Shown here piece by piece: positions 1 through 8,184 of a stretch of 64,000 nucleotides of DNA. The notes under the pieces are model-generated. The model saw only the letters and a program-made list of their open reading frames with translations, had not been told where the DNA came from and did not search any database. Numbering within the stretch: the first letter of the stretch is position 1; each line of letters starts with the position of its first letter. The stretch is from Geobacter sp. (GTDB lineage: Bacteria; Desulfobacterota; Desulfuromonadia; Geobacterales; DSM-12255): positions 1 through 64,000 of the forward strand of contig VFJK01000027.1 of NCBI GenBank assembly GCA_009886125.1, read 5' to 3'. Position numbers and translations under genes: made by a program.

Positions 1-263
1 GACAGGGTGCTTCCCGTGATCATGGCATCAATATCGGTATAATGACGATGAGCAGGCTGCTTCTGTACGTCTACGTCGAACTTCAACGCGGCGATGTGGT
101 GTCGGTGAGTGCGGGTCGCCGAGAGGGTATACGAACCGTCCGGCAGGGCCAGTTTTGTCAGCTCGCTCTGCAGATGTCCCAACGGGACACCCAGGTCAAG
201 CAGCGCGGCAACAGTCATGTCGCCGGAGATGCCAGCCTGGCAGTCGAGGTAGAGGGTTTTCAT
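1..263 (-). CDS. larC: LarC nickel-insertion protein, N-terminal part (runs off the left edge)
   Basis: This ORF is absent from the ORF track because it runs off the window; I translated it from the reverse strand. It starts MKTLYLDCQAGISGDM and continues with AALLDLG, the signature N-terminus of LarC (DUF111 family). LarC is the CTP-dependent enzyme that inserts nickel into the pincer nucleotide cofactor used by lactate racemase and related enzymes. About 87 codons are visible; the family is usually about 400 residues, so most lies outside the window. The start overlaps the vapC stop by four bases (ATGA), which suggests translational coupling to the toxin gene upstream. LarB is encoded on the same strand about 690 bp upstream, supporting the assignment. 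Confidence 0.85.
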   Translation of the reverse strand, partial: MKTLYLDCQAGISGDMTVAALLDLGVPLGHLQSELTKLALPDGSYTLSATRTHRHHIAALKFDVDVQKQPAHRHYTDIDAMITGSTL

Positions 264-658
264 GTTGGCCCCTTGATGATCCGCAGATCGGGAACTGATT
301 CGAAATGCCGATCAATGGTCAGAACTACACAGTTATGTTCCAGTGCAAAAACTGCAATGGTTATATCGGACAATGGCAGGATATGACCCATGGCGCGCAG
401 CCGGGAGGAAAGTTTTCCTGCCTTTATCCAGAGTTCACGGGTCATCTCAAGGTGCGACAGCGCCTGAAGTGCATTTTGCACCTGCACCTCCTCGCTGGGG
501 TTCTTGATCCCCTGCAGCAGTTCAAACAGGACCACGCCGCAGGTCAGTACCTCACTGTTCAGTAGCGACTGTTCGAGTGCCGCTGCAAGTGGCGTCTGCT
601 TTCCTCTCAGGAAATCGATCCAGGCGCAGGTGTCCGGGAGAAGCTTATTTTGCGGCAT
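260..658 (-). CDS. vapC: VapC-type PIN-domain toxin (module 1)
   Basis: A 132-residue PIN-domain ribonuclease, the normal size for VapC toxins, which cleave RNA when not bound by their antitoxin. The conserved acidic residues are visible: LPDTCAWIDF at the N-terminus, a Glu in VVLFELLQG, an Asp in LSDITIAVFA and another in LTIDRHFE near the C-terminus. The start overlaps the vapB stop by 14 bases and the stop overlaps the larC start by four bases. The toxin gene is therefore embedded in the lar operon rather than standing alone. It appears intact, with no frameshift or missing catalytic residue. The PIN assignment is secure; the RNA target is unknown. Confidence 0.88.
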   Translation of the reverse strand: MPQNKLLPDTCAWIDFLRGKQTPLAAALEQSLLNSEVLTCGVVLFELLQGIKNPSEEVQVQNALQALSHLEMTRELWIKAGKLSSRLRAMGHILPLSDITIAVFALEHNCVVLTIDRHFESVPDLRIIKGPT

Positions 659-878
659 AACCTTCCCGCTCTTCTGCCGCTTTCAGCTCGGCCTCTTCTT
701 CCCGCTCCCAGTCGTAGTCGATGCTGATTTTTCCGCGCAGCGCCAGAAGATCCTCCATCTTCTTGCGGCGCACATAATCCTCCATCACGGTGACAATCGC
801 CTGGGTCTTGGTTTTCTGCCCGGAAAGGCGCTGTACTTCATCGATAAGCTCGTCAGGTATGTTCAAGGTCGCACGCAT
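645..878 (-). CDS. vapB: VapB-type ribbon-helix-helix antitoxin (module 1)
   Basis: The protein begins MRATLNIPDELIDEV and contains SGQKTKTQAIVTVMEDYV, typical of small ribbon-helix-helix antitoxins with a VapC-neutralising tail. The track starts it five codons earlier, but that ATG covers the ribosome-binding site: GGAGGT lies correctly spaced before the internal ATG at 878, so I prefer that start. This gives about 77 residues. It overlaps vapC by 14 bases, as antitoxin-toxin pairs usually do. The antitoxin should bind VapC and also repress its own promoter; a palindromic site lies just upstream (896-926). Confidence 0.85.
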   Translation of the reverse strand: MRATLNIPDELIDEVQRLSGQKTKTQAIVTVMEDYVRRKKMEDLLALRGKISIDYDWEREEEAELKAAEEREGYAAK

Positions 879-895
879 TATCTGCACCTCCATAG

Positions 896-926
896 TATGC
901 TTATATTGTATGCATAATGAAGCATA
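896..926. promoter_or_regulatory. Inverted repeat upstream of vapBC, probable antitoxin operator
   Basis: The arms TATGCTT and AAGCATA are perfect inverted repeats flanking a central TATGCATA palindrome, so three related TATGC boxes lie within 31 bp directly upstream of vapB. This is the arrangement expected of a ribbon-helix-helix autoregulatory operator. It is AT-rich and sits in the only non-coding gap between larB and vapB. The function is inferred from position and symmetry. Confidence 0.5.
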
Positions 927-948
927 TCGTCAATAGTGAATTTGCCGG

Positions 949-1698
949 CTACTCCCGGTTCATCAGGCTGGCCGCATAGCCTGCGCCGAAGCCGTTGTCG
1001 ATGTTTACTACCGTGACACCCGATGCGCAGGAGTTGAGCATCCCGAGGAGGGCAGCAACGCCGCCGAAGGCGGCTCCGTAGCCTACCGACGTCGGAACGG
1101 CAATGACCGGGCGACTGACAAGCCCTCCAATGACCGAGGGGAGAGCTCCCTCCATGCCGGCGACGACTATCAGTACATTGGCTGAAAAGATCTGCTCTTT
1201 TCTGGCAAGCAGCCGGTGCAGGCCGGCAACGCCGACATCAAAGATCTGCTCGACTTCATTTCCCATGATCCGTGCGGTCACCACTGCTTCGGCTGCGACC
1301 GGGATATCCGATGTGCCTGCGGAGATCACCAGGATCTTCCCTCTGCCGACAGTCTCGACCGGTTTCTGCTCGATGGTCAGGCACCGTGCATCCTGATGCC
1401 ACTCTGCTGCCGGGAACTTCGCCAAGATCAGGCGGGCTTTCTCCTCATCCAGTCTTGTCGCAAGAATATTGTTACCCTTTGCATGGAGGGCGCCGATTAT
1501 CCTCTCCAGCTGGCCGATGTTTTTGTTGGCACCGAAAATGACTTCGGGGAAACCCTGTCGCAATGCCCGGTGATGATCTATGACCGCATCGCCTATATCC
1601 TCGAACGGAAGGTGGCGAAGTTTTTCCAGGGCTTGGTCAATACTGCTGTCACCACTCCGGACCTGCTCAAGGAGGTTCTTGATATCGGTTATGTTCAT
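949..1698 (-). CDS. larB: LarB, pyridinium-3,5-biscarboxylate mononucleotide synthase
   Basis: A 249-residue protein with the AIR-carboxylase (PurE-like) fold at its C-terminal half. LarB carboxylates and hydrolyses nicotinic acid adenine dinucleotide in the first step of nickel-pincer cofactor synthesis. Diagnostic stretches are [32 protein letters not shown] and [13 protein letters not shown], which match the nucleotide-binding loops of the family. AAGGAG sits five bases before the ATG. The gene follows the aminotransferase by 10 bp, so it is probably co-transcribed with it. LarC follows beyond the inserted vapBC pair. LarE, which supplies sulfur, is not in the window. Confidence 0.9.
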   Translation of the reverse strand: MNITDIKNLLEQVRSGDSSIDQALEKLRHLPFEDIGDAVIDHHRALRQGFPEVIFGANKNIGQLERIIGALHAKGNNILATRLDEEKARLILAKFPAAEWHQDARCLTIEQKPVETVGRGKILVISAGTSDIPVAAEAVVTARIMGNEVEQIFDVGVAGLHRLLARKEQIFSANVLIVVAGMEGALPSVIGGLVSRPVIAVPTSVGYGAAFGGVAALLGMLNSCASGVTVVNIDNGFGAGYAASLMNRE

Positions 1699-1708
1699 TC
1701 AGGCTCCT

Positions 1709-2881
1709 TCAATGTAGATCACGCAGACGTGCTATTGCTTCAGGGAGTTTCTCCTCACCGATGTTGCCGAGTGACAGCCGAAGATAGCCTTCAAAGCCGG
1801 GTCCGAAGACCTCACCCGGAAGAGTAAGAAGCCCGGCTTCATCGATCATCTTTTTAGCGGCCTGACGGCCGGTCAAGCCATGGAAGGGGTGACGCACCCA
1901 GCCGAAGAACGAGCCGCTTGCAACAAGCTCGAACCGGTTTCCGGGGAGGGCGAACTCTCTGCAAAAGATCTCATGCCGCTTTGTCATCATCCGGCAGTTT
2001 TCCCTGACCCATGAATCGAGGTTTTCAGCGGCAAAGGCAATCGCCATCTGGGTGAGCCGGGGTTGGCAGACGACCATGGTGTCCTGCGCCTTCAGGGCTT
2101 GATGAATGAATCTCTCGGAGGCAAGGAGAAGGCCGGCCCGGTAGCCGGTAAGCGAGTAGGTCTTGCCGAGCGACATGATATGAACCAGGTGATCTCCCCA
2201 TTCGGGGTTGGTGAAGAGTTTGTGCGGCGGAGCGTCGGCCAGTATGAAGTCGGCGTATGTCTCATCAAGTACGAGCGCAATATTATTCTCTTCGCAGAGC
2301 CGGTACAGCAGTTCCAGTGTCTCAGGCGGTGTCACCGTGCCGGTCGGGTTGCTTGGGGTCACGAGGAGGATGGCCTTGGTGCGTGGTGTGATGAGTTCCG
2401 AGATCGCCTGAACTGACGGGATGCCGCCATTGGCAGGGTCAAACGGGGCATACAGCCTCCTGATATCGAGCATTGCCAATCCCATGTCGTGATCGAAATA
2501 ATACGGAGTCTGGACGATCACATCGTCACCTGCCTGGCAGAGCGTCATCATGGCAAGCCAGAAGGCCTGGCTCGCACCGATAGTAAGGCAGATGTTGCCG
2601 GCAGCAAGCTCTGCCCCGTACATCCTCCGGTAGCGGGCTGCCAGAGCTTCACGGACGTGCGGAAGCCCTTCATCCGGAGTGTAGCGGGAGGTCAGGGGGT
2701 CGGAGAGCAGGGTTGCCATGTAGCGTGTCAGCGCTTCAGCAGGCGGGTAGTCCGGAACAGCCTGACAGAGATCGATAAGCGGAAGCTTTTTGCCGTGCTG
2801 ATACTCAGCTGCCCACTGTTTGACTTCGGAGATGGGCGGGTAATTGACCTTTGCAATGTGAGGTGAAACAGGGCACTTCAT
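1709..2881 (-). CDS. Class I/II pyridoxal-phosphate aminotransferase
   Basis: A 390-residue fold-type I PLP enzyme. Visible landmarks are the TSRYTPDEGLP segment, the glycine-rich TIGASQAFWLA cofactor loop, VTPSNPTGTVTP, the aspartate segment VLDETYADF and the PLP lysine motif SLGKTYSLTGYRAG. These are typical of aspartate/aromatic aminotransferases of subgroup I-gamma. The amino-group donor and acceptor cannot be read from sequence. Its start overlaps the stop of the upstream flavoprotein by four bases (ATGA), so the two are translationally coupled. larB follows 10 bp downstream. A role in nickel cofactor metabolism is possible from context but unproven. Confidence 0.85.
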   Translation of the reverse strand: MKCPVSPHIAKVNYPPISEVKQWAAEYQHGKKLPLIDLCQAVPDYPPAEALTRYMATLLSDPLTSRYTPDEGLPHVREALAARYRRMYGAELAAGNICLTIGASQAFWLAMMTLCQAGDDVIVQTPYYFDHDMGLAMLDIRRLYAPFDPANGGIPSVQAISELITPRTKAILLVTPSNPTGTVTPPETLELLYRLCEENNIALVLDETYADFILADAPPHKLFTNPEWGDHLVHIMSLGKTYSLTGYRAGLLLASERFIHQALKAQDTMVVCQPRLTQMAIAFAAENLDSWVRENCRMMTKRHEIFCREFALPGNRFELVASGSFFGWVRHPFHGLTGRQAAKKMIDEAGLLTLPGEVFGPGFEGYLRLSLGNIGEEKLPEAIARLRDLH

Positions 2882-3981
2882 CTGCCGAGGCTCTTTCTGA
2901 CCGCTTCTACAACATGATGGGCGTCATTTACCGCTGTGTAAATGAGGTTGGGGTGTTTCTCCTCCTGGATGCTCCCGGCGGCGATTTTCATGAATGATGG
3001 AGATATGGCGCCACCGATGATATAGACCCCTTTTCTTGTTGACTCGAATTCAGCAGTCAGCAGCACGAGCCGGTCACCCTCTTTGGCGATCTTGCAGACT
3101 CCGGAGGTACAGGCTATGGTCTGTATGCCAAGTTTATCGAAGATCGGCACAGGGCCCTGGGAGCCGATGCAGGCGATAACGTTCTGCATCGGGAAGCTCA
3201 AGGCATGATACAGGTCGATCCCGTCGGACTGCTTGAACTCGTTTATCCGGATCACCAGCCGGTCTACCCCTTCGTCATCGACCTCACCGATCCGGGGCGT
3301 AGCTCCCTGAAGCAGTCTGATGTTGCCGCCCAGCAGGATCTCCTCTCCGAGCCTTTGGGCTGTCTCCTTGTTCACGTCGAATGTTTCGGATTTATGCGCC
3401 CAGTAGACCGGATGGATATCACTCTTTTCACGTTTTGCCTTCAGTATCGATATGACGACATCGGCAGCAGTGTTACCGCCGCCGATCACGAGGGTCTTGA
3501 CGCCTATATATTTCGAAGGGTCATCGACGCTTTTAGCGACCATCTTGGCATCACCGTAGACTGAGAGCTCACGGGGGATATTGCTGCCGAATGAGAGGAC
3601 GACTTTTTTCCCTTTGAAATTCCCTTTTGATGTGATGACCGTCAGTCCGTCACGTTCGTCACGGATATCCTCGAAAGCGACTTCTGTCTGGACGTTCAGG
3701 TTTTCATGCTGGACAAAGTGCTGTACATACTGGAGATAGCTTTCGACAGTTACCGGCTTGTCGGGTGGGCGGAGTTCTTCAACAAGAAAAGGCTCAGGAG
3801 CATCCTTTGGTTTTGACGGGTAGACAAGCTTCCCCTGCGGATACGTGTTAGCGATACCCTGGAAAACCGATTTTCCCGATTCAAGCACAAGATATGAAAG
3901 TCCCTGCTTCTGGCAGATGAAAGCCGTAGAGAGCCCGGCCGGTCCTCCGCCAATAATCAGAATATCGTAGATCCGGTTCAT
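2878..3981 (-). CDS. FAD/NAD(P)-dependent oxidoreductase, YpdA/thioredoxin-reductase-like
   Basis: A 367-residue two-dinucleotide-binding flavoprotein. The FAD Rossmann motif is DILIIGGGPAGLS at residues 6-18 and the NAD(P) motif LVIGGGNTAADV lies near residue 165. It resembles the YpdA branch of the thioredoxin-reductase superfamily. The redox CXXC of true thioredoxin reductases is not seen at the usual place, so the acceptor is unknown. C-terminal IIGGAISPSFMKIAAGSIQE is the usual second FAD contact. It is the first gene of the minus-strand operon and overlaps the aminotransferase by four bases. The 185-bp AT-rich gap upstream presumably carries the operon promoter and the divergent cheY-like promoter. 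Confidence 0.75.
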   Translation of the reverse strand: MNRIYDILIIGGGPAGLSTAFICQKQGLSYLVLESGKSVFQGIANTYPQGKLVYPSKPKDAPEPFLVEELRPPDKPVTVESYLQYVQHFVQHENLNVQTEVAFEDIRDERDGLTVITSKGNFKGKKVVLSFGSNIPRELSVYGDAKMVAKSVDDPSKYIGVKTLVIGGGNTAADVVISILKAKREKSDIHPVYWAHKSETFDVNKETAQRLGEEILLGGNIRLLQGATPRIGEVDDEGVDRLVIRINEFKQSDGIDLYHALSFPMQNVIACIGSQGPVPIFDKLGIQTIACTSGVCKIAKEGDRLVLLTAEFESTRKGVYIIGGAISPSFMKIAAGSIQEEKHPNLIYTAVNDAHHVVEAVRKSLGR

Positions 3982-4166
3982 CCGTTCTACTCCTTTGGCA
4001 TGTTTTATTTTATAAATTCATACCATGTCCGGCAAAAAAAATAAACCGCGATTCATATCTGCTCGAGCGAGAGATAAGTTTAAATCTTTTCTTGATATAA
4101 GCCACTCAAAATGGATATAATCGAATCATAAAATGATGTTCTATTGCAATCGATATCGGGGGAAAG

Positions 4167-4538
4167 ATGTTGAAGATTCTTGTGGTGGATGATTCTCTTT
4201 TTCAGCGAAAAAGTATCTGCCAGATTCTTGTAGATGCCGGTTACGAGGTTGTTGAGGCAACAGATGGTCAGGACGGGCTTGAAAAGGCGCTGTCGATCCA
4301 TCCGGACTGCATCCTTACCGATCTGCTCATGCCCGGGATGGACGGGATCGAGTTTATCACGGAATTAAAGGCGAAAGGGCCCACTCCACCCCTCTTTGTC
4401 CTTACTGCAGATATTCAGGAGAGCAAAAGGCGCGTATGTCTGGATCTCGGAGTTGACGGGTTTATCTCGAAACCGCCGAAAAAATGGGAACTGCTTGATG
4501 TCATTGACAAGCATTTCAAAACTGAAAAGCGGTCATGA
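4167..4538 (+). CDS. CheY-like single-domain response regulator
   Basis: A 123-residue stand-alone receiver domain. The acidic pair is D8-D9 (LVVDDS), the phosphoacceptor is D52 (LTDLLMPGMDG), the switch threonine is T80 (VLTAD) and the conserved lysine is K102 (SKPP), so it looks competent for phosphorylation. GGGGGAAAG precedes the ATG. It is followed after one base by remains of a cheC gene, whose product would have been a phosphatase for this type of receiver. Its kinase is not in the window. With cheC broken, its dephosphorylation must depend on another protein or be intrinsic. Confidence 0.88.
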   Translation: MLKILVVDDSLFQRKSICQILVDAGYEVVEATDGQDGLEKALSIHPDCILTDLLMPGMDGIEFITELKAKGPTPPLFVLTADIQESKRRVCLDLGVDGFISKPPKKWELLDVIDKHFKTEKRS

Positions 4539-4539
4539 T

Positions 4540-4759
4540 ATGATTACCGCTCTTCAGCTTGACGCATTCAAGGAGATTGTAAATATCGGTGTCGGAAGGG
4601 CGGCGGCGACGCTCAACGATATGCTGGACTCTCCGATCCTGCTTTAAGTCCCTGAAGTAAAGATGATGTCATACGAAGAGTTTAAAAAGGTAGCCGGAGT
4701 CGCTGAATGAAGTCGGGATTATTGTCTACTCACCTGAGCCCAAAGACTACCAGGTCTGA
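4540..4759 (+). pseudogene. Remnant of a CheC-type chemotaxis phosphatase
   Basis: The reading frame starts MITALQLDAFKEIVNIG and continues VGRAAATLNDML, a clear CheC first helix with its N-terminal phosphatase-type motif. It meets an in-frame TAA where a glutamine (CAA) would fit, then reads on as VPEVKMMSYEEFKKV before a second stop. A +1 shift then gives SLNEVG, which resembles the second conserved CheC motif, and ends in YSPEPKDYQV. Intact CheC proteins are about 200 residues, so the gene has a nonsense change, a frameshift and an internal deletion. It directly follows the cheY-like gene, as an intact pair would. Confidence 0.7.
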
Positions 4760-4776
4760 TTATTCCCACCTGGTAG
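4747..4776. terminator. Hairpin between convergent genes, possible terminator
   Basis: CTACCAGGT and ACCTGGTAG form a perfect 9-bp stem with a 12-base loop. It straddles the meeting point of the cheC remnant and the minus-strand secreted-protein gene. A short T tract (GGTTTTT) follows on the plus strand. There is no T tract on the other side, so termination is more likely for plus-strand transcripts. Confidence 0.45.
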
Positions 4777-5929
4777 CAGGTTTTTCCGGGATCCCTGTTT
4801 TCGGGTTGAACCGGGCCATTCCGACTGCAATCTTTATGGTCGAACTTTCAAGGGGAGCGAGCATCCGCTGCCAGATCAGGCCGACAAAACGCTCGTTGCT
4901 CTCAAGCGGGATTTTTTTGCCGGCTCCCGGTAGACGGTTCATATCATTGGTAAAGTAGGCGAACATGGGACGTTCCGGTCCAAACCATTCGATAAAGTTG
5001 GCGAGATTAGTATAAACCGGCTGTTCCCCGATAACCCGGTTGCCAATGTCAGCTATCCCGACGTATGAATATTTTGACGCATCAATCATCTCTTCATAGT
5101 TGACAATCCTGTCTTTTACCCAACCCGTATCTCCCAGAGATGTCCCGTAGTAACCCACCCACGGTTCATCACCGTAGAGATAGCTGTAGGAAAGAGGAGA
5201 TGTGCCGATGTTGGTAATCCTGATCTCAAGGTTGAAGTACGGATTTCCCGAACTGAAATGTATTTTCCTGTCTATCCGGACCGGGATCTGATCTATGACA
5301 GCTTTATGGCTGCTTGATATGATCACGTTTTCGCTGCTTCTTTTGTCAACGTGACTACCAAGGAACTCCCATTTTGTCGGCGTGAGGGTGGTATCGGATA
5401 TCGCTGAACCGATCCCTTCGTTCACGCTGCACCAGATATGATACCATCTCCTGCCGTCAAAATAGGTCATCCCGGAGTTGTTCATGTTGTAGTTTACATT
5501 GCTTTCAATCGTTTCCGGGAGCCCTCCCCCGACAAAAAGACCGTGAACCTCCTTGTCGTTATCAAGGTATCTCCCGAGATAGGTGACAAGCGCAGTGCCG
5601 TCAGCAAAGTAACTGCTGACCATCCCGTTTCCATCCTTCGGATTCCAGTCGCAATGCAGGTGGTTGAAATTCTCGTTGTGTTTCGGGAGTAGCCTTCTTG
5701 TAAACTTGAAATAGTTGTTCGAGAGGTCTACTGCGAAAACAACCTGTTTTTCACGTCCTACAAAAAGGTGGTCCATGAACTCGTATTTCCTGCCGGTTTT
5801 CTCTTTGACCAGATAAAAACCTTCAAAGTGCCCAGCGATGTCAAAATCGACATACAGGCTTGTCAGTAGGAAGAGAGATGAGATGGTTACGCAGAGGAGG
5901 GCGGTAAATATTTTCTTTCGGTTATTCAT
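4760..5929 (-). CDS. Secreted or membrane-anchored protein of unknown family (paralogue of the gene at 51090)
   Basis: A 389-residue protein with one N-terminal hydrophobic segment (about residues 7-26) and no other membrane span, so it is probably exported and anchored or cleaved. The body is rich in aromatic residues and beta-type strands, with motifs GLFVGGGLP, RYLDND, YFDGRRWYHIW and KWEFLGS. The same motifs occur in the same order in the 392-residue protein at 51090-52268, so the two are distant paralogues. I do not recognise a named domain. The overall look suggests a carbohydrate- or lipid-related beta-sandwich, but that is a guess. It stands alone between the cheC remnant and a MITE-like element. 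Confidence 0.6.
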   Translation of the reverse strand: MNNRKKIFTALLCVTISSLFLLTSLYVDFDIAGHFEGFYLVKEKTGRKYEFMDHLFVGREKQVVFAVDLSNNYFKFTRRLLPKHNENFNHLHCDWNPKDGNGMVSSYFADGTALVTYLGRYLDNDKEVHGLFVGGGLPETIESNVNYNMNNSGMTYFDGRRWYHIWCSVNEGIGSAISDTTLTPTKWEFLGSHVDKRSSENVIISSSHKAVIDQIPVRIDRKIHFSSGNPYFNLEIRITNIGTSPLSYSYLYGDEPWVGYYGTSLGDTGWVKDRIVNYEEMIDASKYSYVGIADIGNRVIGEQPVYTNLANFIEWFGPERPMFAYFTNDMNRLPGAGKKIPLESNERFVGLIWQRMLAPLESSTIKIAVGMARFNPKTGIPEKPATRWE

Positions 5930-5968
5930 GGGAAGTCACTCAGGCAGCGAATACAGTTAATTTGTTAA

Positions 5969-6149
5969 GAGCTTGTCCGTAAATAACGTTATGAGAGATC
6001 GCGCCCGGATTTATGGCAGATTTGACCGGGTCGATCAAGCAAAACCACAGGCGTAGCACAGCTACGTCGAGGATTTTGTGATTGAGGTACGGGCAAAAAT
6101 GATGTGAAGACGGGATGCGAGACTGTAATTCTTATTTACGGATAAGCTC
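5969..6149. mobile_element. 181-bp MITE-like palindromic element
   Basis: The ends GAGCTTGTCCGTAAATAA and TTATTTACGGATAAGCTC are inverted repeats with a single mismatch in 18 bp. They are flanked on both sides by TAA, consistent with a 3-bp TNA target duplication as made by some IS5-group transposases. The interior carries no ORF but is itself an imperfect palindrome centred on GCGTAGC-ACA-GCTACGT, so the whole element could fold into one long hairpin. It lies upstream of the radical SAM gene in the 483-bp gap 5930-6412. A link to the IS5 group is inferred from end sequence and duplication length. Confidence 0.7.
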
Positions 6150-6309
6150 TAAGTCATATTAGTCAAAAGATCACCGTTTTGTCGAGCACAAATATATGAA
6201 AACTACTTTAATTAAAGCAAAATAGTGAGTAAAATCAAGATGATGGAACTTAATGAAGTTTCTGTAAGGATAAGACTGCGGAAGTGATTAGAGTATTTTA
6301 TTTTCATCA

Positions 6310-6338
6310 TTGCACAAAACAGGCAGTCTCTGTAATAC
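6310..6338 (+). promoter_or_regulatory. Possible sigma-70-type promoter for the radical SAM gene
   Basis: TTGCAC, a 17-base spacer and TAATAC lie about 75 bases upstream of the preferred ATG at 6413. The match is imperfect at the -10 position. The rest of the gap 6150-6412 holds AT-rich sequence with no gene I can support. Confidence 0.3.
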
Positions 6339-6412
6339 TCTGCGCAGTCGGCTATAAGGAATATCCCCTTAAATACACACCAAGGCTCTCAAGAGCTGTT
6401 GCGGAGTACGAT

Positions 6413-7990
6413 ATGAATTCCGGAAAACGTTCCATCCCGGTCAACAAAAGGCGCATTCTGGCCGTGTTCCCTGCCTACAGCCGTTCTTTCGGCACGATGC
6501 ATCATGCCTACCGGCTTGTACACGGCGTGAAAGCCTTTATGCCGCCGCAGGGATTGCTGCTTATTGCAGCCTGCCTGCCGGAAGAGTGGGAAGTACGCTT
6601 TATAGACGAAAATATATGTACGGCGACGACAGCCGATTATCGCTGGGCCGATGCAGTGCTGGTAAGCGGCATGCATATTCAGCGTCCGCAGATCAATTTG
6701 ATCAACGAACTGGCCCATCAGGAGGGGAAGCTGACCATTCTCGGCGGGCCGTCTGTTTCCGCGGTGCCGGAGGAGTATCCGGATTTCGATCTGCTGCATA
6801 TCGGTGAACTTGGTGATGCTACCGATGCCGTTATCGCCCGGATAGATGAAAGCTGCGCCAAACCTGCCGGTCAGGTCAGGTTTGAGACTATGGAGCGGCT
6901 CCCCTTTAACGAGTTTCCCTCCCCGGCCTACCATCTCATCAATCTCGACGAATATTTTCTTGCAAACATACAGTTTTCAAGCGGCTGTCCTTATCTGTGC
7001 GAATTCTGCGACATCCCCGAGCTGTACGGCAGAGCACCGCGTTACAAGTCCCCCGGGCAGATCATCAGCGAACTTGATGCGATGCTTGCACAGGGGAATC
7101 CGGGAGCAGTCTACTTTGTCGACGATAACTTCATGTCCGATCTGCGCGCCCTGCGGGAACTCCTTCCGGTCCTTATCGAGTGGCAGAAAAGCAGCGGCTA
7201 CCCGGTTCAGTTCGCCTGCGAGGCAACCCTTAACCTGGTACTGTACCCGGATATCCTTGTCATGATGAAAGAGGCGTATTTCTGCACCGTCTTCTGCGGC
7301 ATAGAAAGCCCGTCTCCGGAGGCGCTGCACTCGATTGCCAAGCATCAAAACCTGAAAGTGCCGATCCTCGAAGCCGTGGAGATATTCAACAGCTACGGCA
7401 TGGAGGTGGTTTCGGGGATCATCATGGGTCTTGACGGTGAGCCGCCGGACATCGACGAAACTATTCTCGAATTCATCCGGCTCTCCAGGATACCGATGCT
7501 TACCATCAACCTTCTATATGCCTTGCCGAGAACGCCGCTCTGGCGAAGGCTTGCCGCAGAGGGGCGTCTGAACAACGATGAGACGCGGGAGTCCAACGTC
7601 GAGTTTACTGCCCCCTATGAACAGGTGGTAGCGCAGTGGCGACGCTGTATTATCTCGGCGTACGCTCCTGAGCCGCTTTATGAACGCTACCGCTATCAGT
7701 TGGAACACACTTTCCCGAACAGGATTGCCGTGCCGAACAGCCCGGAACGGCTGTCATGGAAAAATATTCGAAAAGGGCTTCTGCTGCTTGGTACCATAAT
7801 CTTCCGGATCGGGATTGTCGGCAGCTACCGGTCAACGTTCTGGAAGATGGCGCGGCCGGCATTCAAAAGGGGAGACATCGAGGGGATCATTCATGTCGGC
7901 CTGATCGGCCATCACCTGATCGAGTTTGCCGAAGAGTGTGCCGAACTGCGGGAGTCGGCAGCATTTTATGCGCAGAAACTACGGAGTTGA
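6413..7990 (+). CDS. B12-binding radical SAM enzyme, HpnP-like (hopanoid methylase family candidate)
   Basis: The track begins at a GTG at 6284, but GGAG sits 8 bases before the ATG at 6413 (MNSGKRSIPVNKRRIL), so I use that; the protein is then 525 residues. The N-terminal half has a cobalamin-binding fold without the usual DxHxxG (ADAVLVSGMHIQRPQ, TILGGPSV). The radical SAM cluster motif is SGCPYLCEFCDIP, and the C-terminal DUF4070-type region includes ALPRTPLW and NVEFTAPYEQVV. From memory it resembles HpnP, the hopanoid C-2 methylase, over most of its length. Related enzymes methylate other unreactive carbons. No other hopanoid gene is in the window, so the substrate is unproven. Confidence 0.72.
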   Translation: MNSGKRSIPVNKRRILAVFPAYSRSFGTMHHAYRLVHGVKAFMPPQGLLLIAACLPEEWEVRFIDENICTATTADYRWADAVLVSGMHIQRPQINLINELAHQEGKLTILGGPSVSAVPEEYPDFDLLHIGELGDATDAVIARIDESCAKPAGQVRFETMERLPFNEFPSPAYHLINLDEYFLANIQFSSGCPYLCEFCDIPELYGRAPRYKSPGQIISELDAMLAQGNPGAVYFVDDNFMSDLRALRELLPVLIEWQKSSGYPVQFACEATLNLVLYPDILVMMKEAYFCTVFCGIESPSPEALHSIAKHQNLKVPILEAVEIFNSYGMEVVSGIIMGLDGEPPDIDETILEFIRLSRIPMLTINLLYALPRTPLWRRLAAEGRLNNDETRESNVEFTAPYEQVVAQWRRCIISAYAPEPLYERYRYQLEHTFPNRIAVPNSPERLSWKNIRKGLLLLGTIIFRIGIVGSYRSTFWKMARPAFKRGDIEGIIHVGLIGHHLIEFAEECAELRESAAFYAQKLRS

Positions 7991-8184
7991 CAGTGGTCTT
8001 GAATCCGTGATGTTGTGAGCCGTCTCTCACTGCAACGTCTCTGCTTTTGCACCAATATTAGCATTTCCAGCGTCTGGCCCAGATGGATCGTCATAACATA
8101 ATGCGTCTCCATCGTCGGAAGCCCCGGCTGTTTTCGTTCGATACGGCCCACACCGTCACGGATCCAAGGCAATGAGGAGGAATC

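Noticed and set aside
42-386. 114-residue plus-strand ORF at the left edge
   Set aside because: Antisense to larC and vapC, both clearly recognisable.
7966-8172. 68-residue minus-strand ORF between the radical SAM gene and scpB
   Set aside because: No recognised family and no ribosome-binding site; the gap is only 194 bp and probably holds the scpB promoter.
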